Shown here in pieces: positions 49,346 to 61,680 of a stretch of DNA of 64,000 bases. The translations under genes were made by a program, and so were the position numbers. This stretch comes from Petrolisthes cinctipes (taxonomy: Eukaryota; Arthropoda; Malacostraca; Decapoda; Porcellanidae), in contig JAWQEG010000412.1 in assembly GCA_033782935.1 (NCBI GenBank), positions 1,229,501 to 1,293,500 of the forward strand, given 5' to 3'. Numbering within the stretch: the first letter of the stretch is position 1; every line of letters starts with the position of its first letter. The notes below the pieces were generated by a model. It worked only from the letters and a program-made list of their open reading frames with translations, was not told where the DNA came from and ran no database searches.

Positions 49346-50317
49346 GGCATGTACAGATCGCTTCTGGGACCCCTAAATATCGAATTTTCGGGTATTTTTT
49401 GACTGAATTTAAGATATCGACTTTTTGGCACCTAAAAGATCGATTTTTAGCATGTTTTTAGCCTATATTTTGAAAATATTCTAACACTGAGTAGGCATGT
49501 ACAGATTGCTTCTGGGACCCCAAAATATTGAATTTTCGGGTGTTTTCAGCCTGAATTTGAGATATAAACGGGTACAGAAGATACATGCACATATTGACTT
49601 TGGGCATCTAAAATATCGATTTTCAGCATGTTTTGGTCATGTATTTTGAAAATACTCTAACACGGAGTAGGCATGTACAGATCGCTTCTGGGACCCCAAA
49701 ATATCGAATTTTCGGGTTTTTTGAGCCTGAATTTGAGATATAAACCGGTACTGAAGATGCATGCACATATCGACTTTTGGGCACCTAAAACATCGATTTT
49801 GAGCATGTTTTGGGCCTGTATTTTGTAAATACTCTAACACGGAGTAGGCATGTGCAGATCGCTTCTGGGACCCCATAATATCGAAATTTCGAGTGTTTTG
49901 GGCCTGAATTTGAGATATCGCCTTTACGCACCTAAAATATCGATTTTTAGCATGTTTTGGGCCTATATTTTGAAAATATTCTAGCACTGAGTAGGCATGT
50001 ACAGATCGCTTCTGGGACCCAAAAATATTGAATTTTCGGGGGTTTTGAACCTGAATTTGAGATATAAACGAGTACAGAAGATGCATGCACATATCGAATC
50101 TTGGGCACCTAAAATATCGATTTTGAGCATTTTTTGAGCCTATATTTTGAAAACATTCTAGCACTGAGTAGGCATGTACAGATCGCTTCTGGGACCCCTA
50201 AATATCGAATTTTCGGGTGTTTTGGGCCTGAATTCGAGATATCGACTTTTTGGCACCTAAAATATCGATTTTTAGCATGTTTTTAGCCTATATTTTGAAA
50301 ACATTCTAGCACTGAGT

Positions 50318-53300
50318 AGGCATGTATAGATTGCTTCTGGGACCCCAAATTTTGATTTTTCGGGTGTTTAGGGCCAGAATTTGAGATATAAACGGGTACA
50401 GAAGATGCATGCACATATCGACTTTTGGGCACCTAAAAGATCGATTTTCAGTATGTTTTTGGCCTGTATTTTGAAAATACTCTAACACGGAGTAGGCATG
50501 TACAGATAGCTTCTGGGACCCCTAAATATCGAATTTTTGGGTTTTTTGGGGCTGAATTTGATATATCGACTTTTTGACACCTAAAAGATCGATTTTTAGC
50601 ATGTTTTTTAGCCTATATTTTGAAAATATTCTAGCACTGAGTAGGCATGTAGAGATTGCTTCTGGGACCCCAAAATATTGAATTTTCGGGTGTTTTGAGC
50701 CTGAATTTGAGATATAAACGGGTACAGAAGATACATGCACATATTGACTTTGTGCATCTAAGATATCGATTTTCAGCATGTTTTGGGCATGTATTTTGAA
50801 AATACTCTAACACGGAGTAGGCATGTACAGATCGCTTCTGGGACCCCAAAATATCGAATTTTCGGGTGTTTTGAGCCTGAATTTGAGATATAAACGGGTA
50901 CTGAAGATGCATGCACATATCGACTTTTGGGCACCTAAAACATCGATTTTGAGCATGTTTTGGGCCTGTATTTTGTAAATATTCTAGCATGGAGTAGGCA
51001 TGTACAGATCGCTTCTGGGACCCCAAAATATCGAATTTTCGGGTGTTTTGAGCTTGAATTTGAGATATAAACGAGTACAGAAGATGCATGCACATATCGA
51101 CTTTTAGGCACCTAAAATATCGATTTTGAGCATGTTATGAGCCTATATTTTGAAAACATTCTAGCACTGAGTAGGCATGTACAGATCGCTTCTGGGACCC
51201 AAAAATATCGAATTTTCGGGTGTTTTAGGCCAGAATTTGAGATATAAACGGGTATAGAAGATGCATGCACATATCGACTTTTGGGCACCTAAAAGATCGA
51301 TTTTCAGTATGTTTTTGGCCTGTATTTTGAAAATACTCTAACACGGAGTAAGAATGTACAGATCGCTTCTGGGACCCCTAAATATCGAATTTTCGGGTGT
51401 TTTGGGCCTTAATTTGAGATATCGACTTTTAGGCACCTAAAATATCGATTTTTATCATGTTTTTAGCCTATATTTTGAAAATATTCTAGCACTGAGTAGG
51501 CATGTACAGATTGCTTCTGGGACCCCAAAATATTGAATTTTCGGGTATTTAGGGCCAGAATTTGAGATATAAAAGGGTACAGAAGATGCATGCACATATC
51601 GACTTTTGGGCACCTAAAAGATTGATTTTCAGTATGTTTCTGGCCTGTATTTTGAAAATACTCTAACACGGAGTAGGCATGTACAGATCGCTTCTGGGAC
51701 CCCTAAATATCGAATTTTCGGGTGTTTTGGGACGGAATTTGAGAAATCGACTTTTTGGCACCTAAAAGATCGATTTTTAGCATGTTTTTAGCCTATATTA
51801 TGAAAATATTCTAGCACTGAGTAGGCATGTACAGATTGCTTCTGGGACCCCAAAATATTGAATTTTCGGGTGTTTTGAGCCTGAATTTGAGATATAAACG
51901 GGTACAGAAGATACATGCACATATTGACTTTGGGCATCTAAAATATCGATTTTCAGCATGTTTTGGGCATGTATTTTGAAAATACTCTAACACAGAGTAG
52001 GCATGTACAGATCGCTTCTGGGACCCCAAAATATTGAATTTTCGGGTGTTTTCAGCCTGAATTTGAGATATAAACGGGTACTGAAGATGCATGCACATAT
52101 CGACTTTTGGGCACCTAAAACATAGATTTTGAGCATGTTTTTGGGCCTGTATTTTGTAAATACTCTAACACGGAGTAGGCATGTACAGATCGCTTCTGGG
52201 ACCCCCTAATATCGAATTTTCGGGTGTTTTGGGCCTGAATTTCAGATATCGCCTTTACGCACCTAAAATATCGATTTTTAGCATGTTTTTAGCCTATATT
52301 TTGAAAATATTCTAGCACTGAGTAGGCATGTACTGATAGCTTCTGGGACCCCATAATATCGAATTTTCGGGTGTTTTGGGCCTGAATTTGTGATATCGCC
52401 TTTACGCACCTAAAATATCGATTTCTAGCTTGTTTTGAGCCTATATTTTGAAAATATTCTAGCACTGAGTAGGCATGTACAGATCGCTTCTGGGACCCAA
52501 AAATATCGAATTTTCGGGTGTTTTGATCCTGAATTTGAGATATAAACGAGTACAGAAAATGCATGCACATATCGACTTTTGGGAACCTAAAATATCGATT
52601 TTGAGCATGTTATGAGCCTATATTTTGAAAACATTCTAGCACTGAGTAGGCATGTACAGATCGCTTCTGGGACCCAAAAATATCGAATTTTCGGGTGTTT
52701 TGGGCCAGAATTTGAGATATCGTCTTTTTGGCACCTAAAATATCGATTTTTATCATGTTTTTAGCTTATATTTTGAAAATATTCTAGCACTGAGTAGGCA
52801 TGTACAGATTGCTTCTGGGACCCCAAAATATTGAATTTTCGGGTGTTTAGGGTCAGAATTTGAGATATAAACGGGTACAGAAGATGCATGCACATATCGA
52901 CTTTTGGGCACCTAAAAGATCGATTATCAGTATGTTTTTGGCCTGTATTTTGAAAATACTCTAACACGGAGTAGGCATGTACAGATAGCTTCTGGGACCC
53001 CAAAATATCGAATTTTCGGGTGTTTAGGGACTGAATTTGAGATATTGACTTTTTGGCACCTAAAAGATCGATTTTTAGCATGTTATGAGCCTATATTTTG
53101 AAAACATTCTAGCACTGAGTAGGCATGTACAGATCGCTTCTGGGACCCCAAAATATCGAATTTTTGGGTGTTTTGAGCTTGAATTTGAGATATAAACGAG
53201 TACAGTAGATGCATGCACATATCGAGTTTTAGGCACCTAAAATATCGATTTTTATCATGTTTTTAGCCTATATTTTGAAAATATTCTAGCACTGAGTAGG

Positions 53301-54100
53301 CATGTACAGATTGCTTCTGGAACCCCAAAATATTGAGTTTTCGGGTGTTTAGGGCCAGAATTTGAGATATAAACGGGTACAGAAGATGCATGCACATATC
53401 GACTTTTGGGCACCTAAAAGATTGATTTTCAGTATGTTTCTGGCCTGTATTTTGAAAATACTCTAACACGGAGTAGGCATGTACAGATCGCTACTGGGAC
53501 CCCTAAATATCGAATTTTCGGGTGTTTTGGGACAGAATTTGAGATATCGACTTTTTGGCACCTAAAAGATCGATTTTTAGCATGTTTTTAGCCTATATTA
53601 TGAAAATATTCTAGCACTGAGTAGGCATGTACAGATTGCTTCTGGGACCCCAAAATATTGAATTTTCGGGTGTTTTGAGCCTGAATTTGAGATATAAACG
53701 GGTACAGAAGATACATGCACATATTGACTTTGAGCATCTAAAATATCGATTTTCAGCATGTTTTGGGCATGTATTTTGAAAATACTCTACCACGGAGTAG
53801 GCATGTACAGATCGCTTCTGGGACCCCAAAATATCGAATTTTCGGGTGTTTTGAGCCTGAATTTGAGATATAAACGGGTACTGAAGATGCATGCACATAT
53901 CGACTTTTGGGCACGTAAAACATCGATTTTGAGCATGTTTTTGGGCCTGTATGTTGTAAATACTCTAACACGGAGTAGGCATCTACCGATCGCTTCTGGG
54001 ACCCCATATTATAGAATTTTCGTGTGTTTTGGGCCTAAATTTGAGATATCGCCTTGACGCACCTAAACTATCGATTTTTAACATGTTTTTAGCCTATATT
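50318..54100 (+). repeat. Giant HOR copy M4 (partial, with 1800-bp re-entry)
   Basis: Follows M3 at an offset of 8068 bp up to about 52.6 kb. At GAGCATGTTATGAGCC near 52,605 it returns to an earlier part of the order, and 53.26-53.96 kb then copies 51.46-52.16 kb at an offset of 1800 bp. After about 54.0 kb private changes pile up (GTATGTTGTAAATAC, CATCTACCGATCG, CCATATTATAGAATTTTC) and the M order is lost. This is the right edge of the giant-HOR array. Confidence 0.85.
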
Positions 54101-57100
54101 TTGAAAATACTCTAACACGGAATAGGCATGTACAGATCGCTTCTGGGACCCCAAAATATCGAATTTTCGGGTGTTTAGGGCCAGAATCTGAGATATAAAC
54201 GGGTACAGAAGATGCACATATCGACTTTTGAGAACCTAAAAGATCGATATTCAGTATGTTTTTGGCCTGTATTTTGAAAATACTCTAACACGGAGTAGGC
54301 ATGTACCGATCGCTTCTGGGACCCCTAAATATCGAATTTTCGGGTGTTTTGGGCCTGAACTTGAGATATCGCCTTTACGCACCTAAAATATCGATTTTTA
54401 GCATGTTTTGAGCCTATATTTTGAAAATATTCTAGCACTGAGTAGGCATGTACAGATCGCTTCTGGGACCCAAAAAATCGAATTTTCAGGTGCTTTGAGC
54501 TTGAATTTGAGATATAAACGAGTACAGAAGATGCATGCATATATCGACTTTTGGGCACCTAAAATATCGATTTTGAGCATGTTTTGAGCCTATATTTTGA
54601 AAACATTCTAGCACTGAGTAGGCATGTACAGATCGCTTCTTGCACCCCAAAATATCGAATTTTCGGGTGTTTTGAGCCTGAATTTGAGATATAAACGAGT
54701 ATAGAAGATGCATACACATATTGACTTTGGGCACCAAAAATATCGATTTTCAGCATGTTTTTAGCCTATATATTGAAAATATTCTAGCACTGAGTAGGCA
54801 TGTAGAGATTACTTCTGGGACCCCAAAATATTGAATTTTCGGGTGTTTTGAGCCTGAATTTGAGATATAAACGGGTACAGAAGATACATGCACATATTGA
54901 CTTTGGGCACCTAAAACATCGATTTTGAGCATGTTTTGGGCCTGTATTTTGTAAATACTCTAACACGGAGTAGGCATGTACAGATCGCTTCTGGGACCCC
55001 AAAATATCGAATTTTCGGGTGTTTAGGGCCAGAATTTCAGATATAAACGTTTACAGAAGATGCATGCACATATCGACTTTTGGGCACCTAAAAGATCGAT
55101 TTTGAGCATGTTTTGAGCCTATATTTTGAAAACATTCTAGCACTGAGTAGACATGTACAGATCGCTTCTGGGACCCCAAAATATCGAATTTTTGGGTGGT
55201 TTGAGCCTGAATTTGAGATATATACGAGTATAGAAGATGCATACCCATATTGACTTTGGGCACCAAAAATATCGATTTTCAGCATGTTTTGGGCCTGAAT
55301 TTTGAAAATACTCTAACACGGAGTAGGCATGTACAGATTGCTTCTGGGACCCCTAAATATCGAATTTTCGGGTGTTTTGGGACTGAATTTGAGATATCGA
55401 CTTTTTGGCACCTAAAAGATCGATTTTTAGCATGTTTTTAGACTATATTTTGAAAATATTCTAGCACTGAGTAGGCATGTACAGATTGCTTCTAGGACCC
55501 CAAAATATTGAATTTTAGGGTGTTTTGAGCTTTAATTTGAGATATAAACGGGTATAGAAGATACATGCACATATCGACTTTGGGCATCTAAAATATCGAT
55601 TTTGAGCATGTTTTGGGCATGTATTTTGAAAATACTCTAACACGGAGTAGGCATGTACAGATCGCTTCTGGGACCCCAAAATATTGAATTTTCGGGTGTT
55701 TTGAGCCTGAATTTGAGATATAAACGGGTACTGAAGATGCATGCACATATCGACTTTTGGGCACCTAAAACATCGATTTTGAGCATGTTTTTGGGACTGT
55801 ATGTTGTAAATACTCTAACACGGAGTAGGCATGTACAGATCGCTTCTGGGACCCCATAATATCGAATTTTCGGGTGTTTTGGGCCTGAATTTGAGATATC
55901 GCCTTTACGCACCTAAAATATCGATTTTTAGCATGTTTTTGAGCCTATATTTTGAAAATATTCTAACACTGAGTAGGCATGTACAGATCGCTTCTGAGAC
56001 CCAAAAATATCGAATTTTCGGGTGTTTTGAGCTTGAATTTGAGATATAAACGAGTACAGAAGATGCATGCACATATCGACTTTTGGGCACCTAAAATATC
56101 GATTTTGAGCATGTTTTGAGCCTATCTTTCGAAAACATTCTAGCACTGAGTAGGCATGTACAGATCACTTCTGGGACCCCAAAATATCGAATTTTCGGGT
56201 GTTTAGTGCCAGAATTTGAGATATAAACGGGTACAGAAGATGCATGCACATATCGACTTTTGGGCACCTAAAAGATCGATTTTCAGTATGTTTTTGGTCT
56301 GTATTTTGAAAATACTCGAACACGGAGTAGGCATGTACAGATCCCTTCTGGGACCCCTAAATATCGAATTTTTGGGTGTTTTGGGCCTTAATTTGAGATA
56401 TCGACTTTTTGGCACCTAAAATATCGATTTTAAGCATGTTTTAAGCCCATATTTTGAAAATATTCTAGCACTGAGTAGGCATGTACAGATCGCTTCTGAG
56501 ACCCCAAAATATCGAATTTTCGGGTGTTTTGAGCTTGAATTTGAGATATAAACGGGTACAGAAGATGCATGCACATATCGACTTTTAGGCGCCTAAAATA
56601 TCGATTTTGAGCATGTTTTGAGCCTATATTTTGAAAACATTCTAGCACTGAGTAGGCATGTACAGATCGCTTCTGGGACCCAAAAATATCGAATTTTCGG
56701 GTGTTTAGGGCCAGAATTTGAGATATAAACGGGTACAGAAGATGCATGCACATATCGACTTTTGGGCACCTAAAAGATCGATTTTCAGTATGTTTTTGGC
56801 GTGTATTTTGAAAATACTCTAACACGGAGTAGGCATGTACAGATCGCTTCTGGGACCCCTAAATATCGAATTTTCGGGTCTATTGGGCCTTTATTTGAGA
56901 TATCGACTTTTTGGCACCAAAAATATCGATTTTTAGCATGTATTTAGCCTATATTTTGAAAATATTCTAGCACTGAGTAGGCATGTACAGATTGCTTCTG
57001 GGACTCCAAAATATTGAATTTTCGGGTGCTTAGGGCCAGAATTTGAGATATAAACGGGTACAGATGATGCATGCACATATCGACTTTTGGGCACCTAAAA

Positions 57101-58980
57101 GATCGATTTTCAGTATGTTTTTGGCCTGTATTTTGAAAATACTCTAATACGGAGTAGGCATGTGCAGATCGCTTCTGGGACCCCTAAATATCGAATTTTC
57201 GGGTGTTTTTAGACTGAATTTGAGATATCGACTTTTTGGCACCTAAAATATCGATTTTTAGCATGTTTTGAGCCTATATTTTGAAAATATTTTAGCACTG
57301 AGTAGGCATGTACAGATTGCTTCTGGGACCCCAAAATATCGAATTTTCGGGTGTTTTGAGCCAGAATTTGAGATATAAACGAGTACAGAAGATGCATGCA
57401 CATATCGACTTTTGGGCACCTAAAATATAGATTTTAGCATGTTTTTAGCCTATATTTTGAAAACATTCAAGCACTGAGTAGGCATGTACAGATCGCTTCT
57501 GGGACCCCAAAATATCGAATTTTCGGGTGCTTAGGGCCAGAATTTGAGATATAAACGGATACAGAAGATGCATGCACTTATCGACTTTTGGGCACCTAAA
57601 AGATCGATTTTCAAGATGTTTTTGGTCTGTATTTCGAAAATACTCTAACACGGAGTAGGCATGTAGAGATCCCTTCTGGGACCCGTAAATATCGAATTTT
57701 CGGGTGTTTTGGGCCTTAATTTGAGATATCGACTTTTTGGCACCTAAAATATCGATTTTTAGCATGTTTTTAGCCTATATTTTGAAAATATTCTAGCTCT
57801 GACTAGGCATATACAGATTGCTTCTGGGACCTCAAAATATTGAATTTTAGGGTGTTTAGGGCCAGAATTTGAGATATAAACGGGTAGAGAAGATGCATGC
57901 ACATATCGACTTTTGGGCACCTAAAAGATCGATTTTCAGTATCTTTTTGGCCTGTATTTTGAAAATACTCTAACACGGAGTAGGCATGTACAGATCGCTT
58001 CTGGGACCCCTAAATATCGAATTTTTGGGTGTTTAGGGACTGAATTTGAGATATCGACTTTTTGGCACCTAAAGGATCGATTTGTAGCATGTTTTTAGCT
58101 TATATTTTTAAAATGTTCTAGCACTGAGTAGGCATGTAGAGATTGCTTCTGGGACCCCAAAATATTGAATTTTCGGGTGTTTTGAGACTGAATTTGAGAT
58201 ATAAACGGGTACAGAAGATACATGCACATATTGACTTTGTGCATCTAAGATATCGATTTTCAGCATGTTTTGGGCATGTATTTTGAAAATACTCTAACAC
58301 GGAGTAAGCATGTACAGATCGCTTCTGGGACCCCAAAATATCGAATTTTCGGGTGTTTTGAGCCTGAATTTGAGATATAAACGGGAACTAAAGATGCATG
58401 CACATATCGACTTTTGGGCACCTAAAACATCGATTTTGAGCATGTTTTGGGCCTGTATTTTGTAAATACTCTAACACGGAGTAGGCATGTACAGATCGCT
58501 TCTGGGACCCTAAAATATCGAATTTTCGGGTGTTTAGGGCCAGAATTTGAGATATAAACGGGTACAGAAGATGCATGCACATATCGACTTTTGGGCACCA
58601 AAAAGATCGATTTTCAATATGTTTTTGGCCTGTATTTTGAAAATACTCTAACACGGAGTAGGCATGTACAGATCGCTTCTGGGACCCCTAAATATCGAAT
58701 TTTCGGGTGTTTTTGGCCTTAATTTGAGATATCGACTTTTTGGCACCTAAAATATCGATTTTTAGCATGTTTTTAGCCTATATTTTGAAAATATTCTAGC
58801 ACTGACTAGGCATGTACAGATTGCTTCTGGGACCACAAAATATTGAATTTTCGGGTGTTTTGAGCCTGAATTTGAGATATAAACGGGTACAGAAGATACA
58901 TGCACTTATTGACTTTGTTCATCTAAGATATCGATTTTCAGCATGTTTTGGGCATGTATTTTGAAAATACTCTAACACGG
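54101..58980 (+). repeat. Region V-a: heterogeneous monomers
   Basis: Mixed L and S order without a clear period. About 55.0-55.3 kb matches 26.53-26.85 kb (private AAACGTTTACAG). A 4-bp slip loss makes GATGCACATATCG from GATGCATGCACATATCG at 54,211. Other singletons are CCCAAAAAATCG (54,471), CTATCTTTCGAAAAC (56,123), GGCGCCTAAAATATCG (56,588) and a TTTTTAAAATGTTC end (58,096). A passage with GTGCATCTAAGATATCG near 58,237 comes from the M family. Confidence 0.85.
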
Positions 58981-61680
58981 TGCAGGCATGTACAGATCGC
59001 TTCTGGAACCCCTAAATATCGAATTTTCGGGTGTTTTGGGCCTTAATTTGAGATATCGACTTTTTCGCACCGAAAATATTGATTTTTAGCATGTTTTTAG
59101 CCTATATTTTGAAAATATTCTAGCACTGAGTAGGCATGTACAGATTGCTTCTGGGACTCCAAAATATTGAATTTTCGGGTGTTTTGAGCCAGAATTTGAG
59201 ATATAAACGGGTACAGAAGATGCATGCACATATCGACTTTTGGGCACCTAAAAGATCGATTTTCAGTATGTTTTTGGCCTGTATTTTGAAAATACTCTAA
59301 CACGGAGTAGGCATGTACAGATCGCTTCTGGGACCCCTAAATATCGAATTTTCGGGTATTTTTGGACTGAATTTGAGATATCGACTTTTTGGTACCTAAA
59401 AGATCGATTTTTAGCATGTTTTTAGCCTATATTTTGAAAATATTCTAACACTAAGCGGGCATGTACAGATTGCTTCTGGGACCCCAAAATATTGAATTTT
59501 CGGGTGTTTTGAGCCTGAATTTGAGATATAAACGGATACAGAAGATACATGCACATATTGACTTTGGGCATCTAAAATATTGATTTTCAGCATGTTTTGG
59601 GCATGTATTTTGAAAATACTCTAACACAGAGTAGGCATGTACAGATCGCTTCTGGGACCCCAAAATATCGAATTTTCGGGTGTTTTGAGCCTGAATTTGA
59701 GATATAAACGGGTACAGAAGATACATGCACATATTGACTTTGGGCATCTAAAATATCGATTTTGAGCATGTTTTGGGCATTTATTTTGAAAATACTCTAA
59801 CACGGAGTAGGCATGTACAGATCGCTTCTGGGACCCCAAAATATCGAATTTTCGGGTGTTTTGAGCCTGAATTTGAGATATAAACGGGTACAGAAGATGC
59901 ATGCACATATCGACTTTTGGGCACCTAAAACATCGATTTTGAGCATGCTTTTGGCCTGTATTTTGAAAATACTCTAACACGGAGTAGGCATGTACAGATC
60001 GCTTCTGGGACCCCTAAATATCGAATTTTCGGGTATTTTTGGACTGAATTTGAGATATCGACTTTTTGGTACCTAAAAGATCGATTTTTAGCATGTTTTT
60101 AGCCTATATTTTGAAAATATTCTAACACTAAGCGGGCATGTACAGATTGCTTCTGGGACCCCAAAATATTGAATTTTCGGGTGTTTTGAGCCTGAATTTG
60201 AGATATAAACGGATACAGAAGATACATGCACATATTGACTTTGTGCATCTAAAATATCGATTTTCAGCATGTTTTGGGCATGTATTTTGAAAATACTCTA
60301 ACACAGAGTAGGCATGTACAGATCGCTTCTGGGACCCCAAAATATCGAATTTTCGGGTGTTTTGAGCCTGAATTTGAGATATAAACGGGTACAGAAGATA
60401 CATGCACATATTGACTTTGGGCATCTAAAATATCGATTTTGAGCATGTTTTTGGCATTTATTTTGAAAATACTCTAACACGGAGTAGGCATGTACAGATC
60501 GCTTCTGGGACCCCAAAATATCGAATTTTCGGGTGTTTTGAGCCTGAATTTGAGATATAAACGGGTACAGAAGATGCATGCACATATCGACTTTTGGGCA
60601 CCTAAAACATCGATTTTGAGCATGCTTTGGGCCTGTATTTTGAAAATACTCTAACACGGAGCAGGCATGTACAAATCGCTTCTGGAACCCCTAAATATCG
60701 AATTTTCGGGTGTTTTGGGCCTTAATTTGAGATATTGACTTTTTCGCACCGAAAATATTGATTTTTAGCATGTTTTTAGCCTATATTTTGAAAATATTCT
60801 AGCACTGAGTAGGCATGTACAGATTGCTTCTGGGACTCCAAAATATTGAATTTTCGGGTGTTTTGAGCCAGAATTTGAGATATAAACGGGTACAGAAGAT
60901 GCATGCACATATCGACTTTTGGGCACCTAAAAGATCGATTTTCAGTATGTTTTTGGCCTGTATTTTGAAAATACTCTAACACGGAGTTGGCATGTACAGA
61001 TCGCTTCTGGGACCCCTAAATATCGAATTTTCGGGTATTTTTGGACTGAATTTGAGATATCGACTTTTTGGCACCTAAAAGATCGATTTTTAGCATGTTT
61101 TTAGCCTATATTTTGAAAATATTCTAACACTAAACAGGCATGTACAGATTGCTTCTGGGACCCCAAAATATTGAATTTTCGGGTGTTTTGAGCCTGAATT
61201 TGAGATATAAACGGATACAGAAGATACATGCACATATTGACTTTGGGCATCTAAAATATCGATTTTCAGCATGTTTTGGGCATGTATTTTGAAAATACTC
61301 TAACACAGAGTAGGCATGTACAGATCGCTTCTGGGACCCCAAAATATCGAATTTTCGGGTGTTTTGAACCTGAATTTGAGATATAAACGGGTACAGAAGA
61401 TACATGCACATATTGACTTTGGGCATCTAAAATATCGATTTTGAGCATGTTTTGGGCATTTATTTTGAAAATACTCTAACACGGAGTAGGCATGTACAGA
61501 TCGCTTCTGGGACCCCAAAATATCGAATTTTTGGGTGTTTTGAGCCTGAATTTGAGATATAAACGGGTACTGAAGATGCATGCACATATCGACTTTTGGG
61601 CACCTAAAACATCGATTTTGAGCATGCTTTGGGCCTGTATTTTGTAAATACTCTAACACGGAGTAGGCATGTACAGATCG
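58981..61680 (+). repeat. Nested 677-bp and 1002-bp duplications
   Basis: A four-monomer 677-bp unit (176, 176, 177, 148) occurs three times, starting near 59.46, 60.14 and 61.14 kb. The first two are adjacent; 325 bp (177 + 148) separates the second from the third. The 325-bp piece also precedes the first copy, with private TTTTTCGCACCGAAAATATTG-type sequence at about 59,061 and 60,740 (offset 1679 = 677 + 1002). The marker variants ACACTAAGCGGGCATG and ACACTAAACAGGCATG lie in these copies. The order is [325][677][677][325][677]. Confidence 0.88.

Larger units (their letters stand above)
42250..50317 (+). repeat. Giant HOR copy M3 (8068 bp)
   Basis: Follows M1 at a constant offset of 12,238 bp until about 45,407, then returns to a sequence equivalent to M1 30,338 and runs through the order again. 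Inside are a one-monomer loss (176 bp, near 45.78 kb), loss of one S2 unit (147 bp, near 46.97 kb), a 500-bp duplication near 47.56-48.26 kb, a 277-bp deletion at 49,320, loss of one L (177 bp, near 50.2 kb) and a 1-bp loss near 50,349. 5515 + 2831 - 176 - 147 + 500 - 277 - 177 - 1 = 8068. Confidence 0.88.

Noticed and set aside
55045..55056. AACGTT palindrome as a regulatory site
   Set aside because: It comes from two or three substitutions in the AAACGGGTACAG box and occurs in just two related copies.
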